This document shows, piece by piece, positions 45,840-46,994 of a DNA stretch of 46,994 nucleotides. Every line of letters starts with the position of its first letter. Position 1 is the first letter of the stretch. Made by a program: the position numbers and the translations under genes. Source of the stretch: Planktotalea frisia. Lineage in GTDB: Bacteria; Pseudomonadota; Alphaproteobacteria; Rhodobacterales; Rhodobacteraceae. The DNA lies in contig NZ_MLCB01000106.1 of NCBI RefSeq assembly GCF_001890925.1, positions 1 through 46,994 of the forward strand, given 5' to 3'. Under the pieces are notes generated by a model. The model searched no databases. It had not been told where the DNA came from and was given only the letters and a program-made list of their open reading frames with translations.

Positions 45840-46739
45840 ATGGATATGCAATGGCTGGAAGATGTATTGGTCTTGTTAGAAGAGGGCAATCTGACCCGCG
45901 CAGCTGCACGTCGCAATATTACGCAACCCGCTTTTTCCAGACGTATTCGCAGCTTTGAAGATTGGCTTGGTGTGGATGTTTTGGAACGCGGTGCGAACAG
46001 CATTGAAGTAAGCCACTCACTTGCATCAAACGAGGTTGAAATACGTGCGCTGGTGAGCCGTATTCGCGATCTAAAGGGAAAGATCACGCAGTTCGATCCT
46101 GCCAGCTCAACCGTTTCAATTGCAGCTCAACATGCCCCAGTCTTTTCCACGTTTCCCGACATGGCCCTCCATGCAAAGCAGTTTTTTCCCGCGATAAAGT
46201 TCCGACTTCGTGCAGCGAATCTTCGCGATTGCGTCTCCATGTTTTTACGCGGCGACACTACTATGCTGCTTTGTTACGAAGCCAAAGGCGCGACCCCCCT
46301 ACCCTTTGGACCCAGTATTCGACGTGAGCTTTGGGGCGTAGACTATCTTGTCCCCGTCGTTGGGGGAGGATTGCGATATTCAGTCAAGGCCAACGGGGAT
46401 ATTCCGTCCAGTACACCCGCCATTGTTTATCCAGAAGAAAGCTATTTTGGAGAAGTTCTTAGCGTCGAAGAGCGTCACTTCGGGACACCCCGACTTTGCT
46501 CTAATCCCGTTTGCGAAACAGCGTTTTCCAGTGGAATCAAAGAACTCGTTTTGAAGGGTATCGGCGTTGGTTGGCTTCCCTACAGTATGGTGTATCGCGA
46601 AGTCGAGAATGGCGATCTAATTTCGATGGGCGAGACGCTTGGCAAAGTTCCGTTGAGTGTTGCGGTTTATGCCGACGTCAAAGACCAAACGTCGATGTCC
46701 CTTCTTGATGTTTGGCGATCAGGTGGAACAAGGCGATGA
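45840..46739 (+). CDS. LysR-family transcriptional regulator
   Basis: A 299-residue regulator with the LysR winged helix at about residues 1-60 (NLTRAAARRNITQPAFSRRIR) and a substrate-binding-like sensor domain after about residue 90. GAGG lies seven bases before the ATG; an upstream in-frame start at 45,795 is less likely. It is divergent from the lyase operon and is its likely activator, as CuyR-type genes are beside cuyA in relatives. Confidence 0.9.
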   Translation: MDMQWLEDVLVLLEEGNLTRAAARRNITQPAFSRRIRSFEDWLGVDVLERGANSIEVSHSLASNEVEIRALVSRIRDLKGKITQFDPASSTVSIAAQHAPVFSTFPDMALHAKQFFPAIKFRLRAANLRDCVSMFLRGDTTMLLCYEAKGATPLPFGPSIRRELWGVDYLVPVVGGGLRYSVKANGDIPSSTPAIVYPEESYFGEVLSVEERHFGTPRLCSNPVCETAFSSGIKELVLKGIGVGWLPYSMVYREVENGDLISMGETLGKVPLSVAVYADVKDQTSMSLLDVWRSGGTRR

Positions 46740-46994
46740 CAACAACACGGTCCTGCCGTCAGCGTTCATCGAGGCAAAAAATTCAACCCGAATTATGGGA
46801 GTTTTTTAAAAAGTGTTGATCGCAAAAGCTGTAGGAAAGCTCCATCAAGGGATCAAAATAATTGTTATTTCGGGTTGTGAACACCATTTAATGTTATGTT
46901 TTAATACTGACGCCTGCTCCGAGGAACCTGCATTATACCGCTGCTACCCCAAAACCCGAATTTTTTCATGGGTTATGACGCGGAAATTGTCTGA
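46740..46994. other. Region downstream of the LysR gene, no gene seen
   Basis: No open frame of note. The 10-mer AACCCGAATT occurs at 46,785 and 46,953, and AACCCGAAA appears on the opposite strand at 46,868-46,876, so three copies of a short motif lie within 180 bases. They could be operator sites of a gene that begins beyond the window. Confidence 0.4.

Overview
The window is a single accessory-metabolism region of a marine alphaproteobacterium, almost certainly a member of the Roseobacter group (Rhodobacteraceae). The evidence is the gene content: trimethylamine monooxygenase, the DUF1989-GcvT TMAO demethylase, DmmDABC, GmaS/Mgs/Mgd and a DddQ cupin occur together in that group. Base composition is moderate for the family. 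I saw no rRNA, tRNA, CRISPR array, integrase or transposase, and every gene I call is intact.

Region 1 (about 300-29,111) is a nearly complete catabolic island for methylated amines. TmoX/TmoW/TmoV import TMAO. Tmm makes TMAO from trimethylamine, Tdm demethylates TMAO to dimethylamine, and DmmDABC demethylates dimethylamine to methylamine. GmaS and MgsABC turn methylamine into N-methylglutamate, and MgdABCD oxidises that back to glutamate, passing C1 units to tetrahydrofolate. FolD takes the C1 units onward, and an Amt-type transporter handles the ammonium produced. The units are: folD and an AraC/GlxA regulator (+); a 54-residue membrane peptide plus an EamA transporter (-); tdm plus two small secreted proteins (+); mgsA-mgsB-mgsC-gmaS-tmm, then dddQ (-); amt plus a 56-residue membrane peptide (+); dmmDABC (+); mgdABCD and an XRE-cupin regulator (-); and tmoXWV (+). 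dddQ, a DMSP lyase, lies directly downstream of tmm, whose product family also oxidises DMS.

Region 2 (29,483-37,879) starts after a 371-base stretch with no recognisable gene. It is a seven-gene minus-strand operon (Gfo/Idh oxidoreductase, TRAP DctP-DctQ-DctM, HpaI-type aldolase, shikimate dehydrogenase, fused dehydroshikimate dehydratase/HPPD-like protein) with a divergent GntR/FCD regulator. It looks like uptake and catabolism of quinate, shikimate or a related cyclic polyol acid.

Region 3 (37,885-46,739) has a LacI regulator divergent from a phytanoyl-CoA-dioxygenase-like enzyme, then a LysR regulator divergent from a CuyA/D-cysteine-desulfhydrase-like lyase. The lyase leads an operon with a betaine-type ABC transporter, whose permease carries an unusual N-terminal domain, and an alpha/beta hydrolase. 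The substrate is unknown; a sulfonated or thiolated amino acid is the obvious guess.

The points most worth checking are the FolD with its cyclohydrolase lysine replaced by glutamine, the small membrane peptides coupled to transporters, the secreted pair coupled to tdm, the cysteine-free MgdB, the A-tract elements shared by promoters of the methylamine operons, the hairpins between genes, and the lyase-transporter-hydrolase operon.
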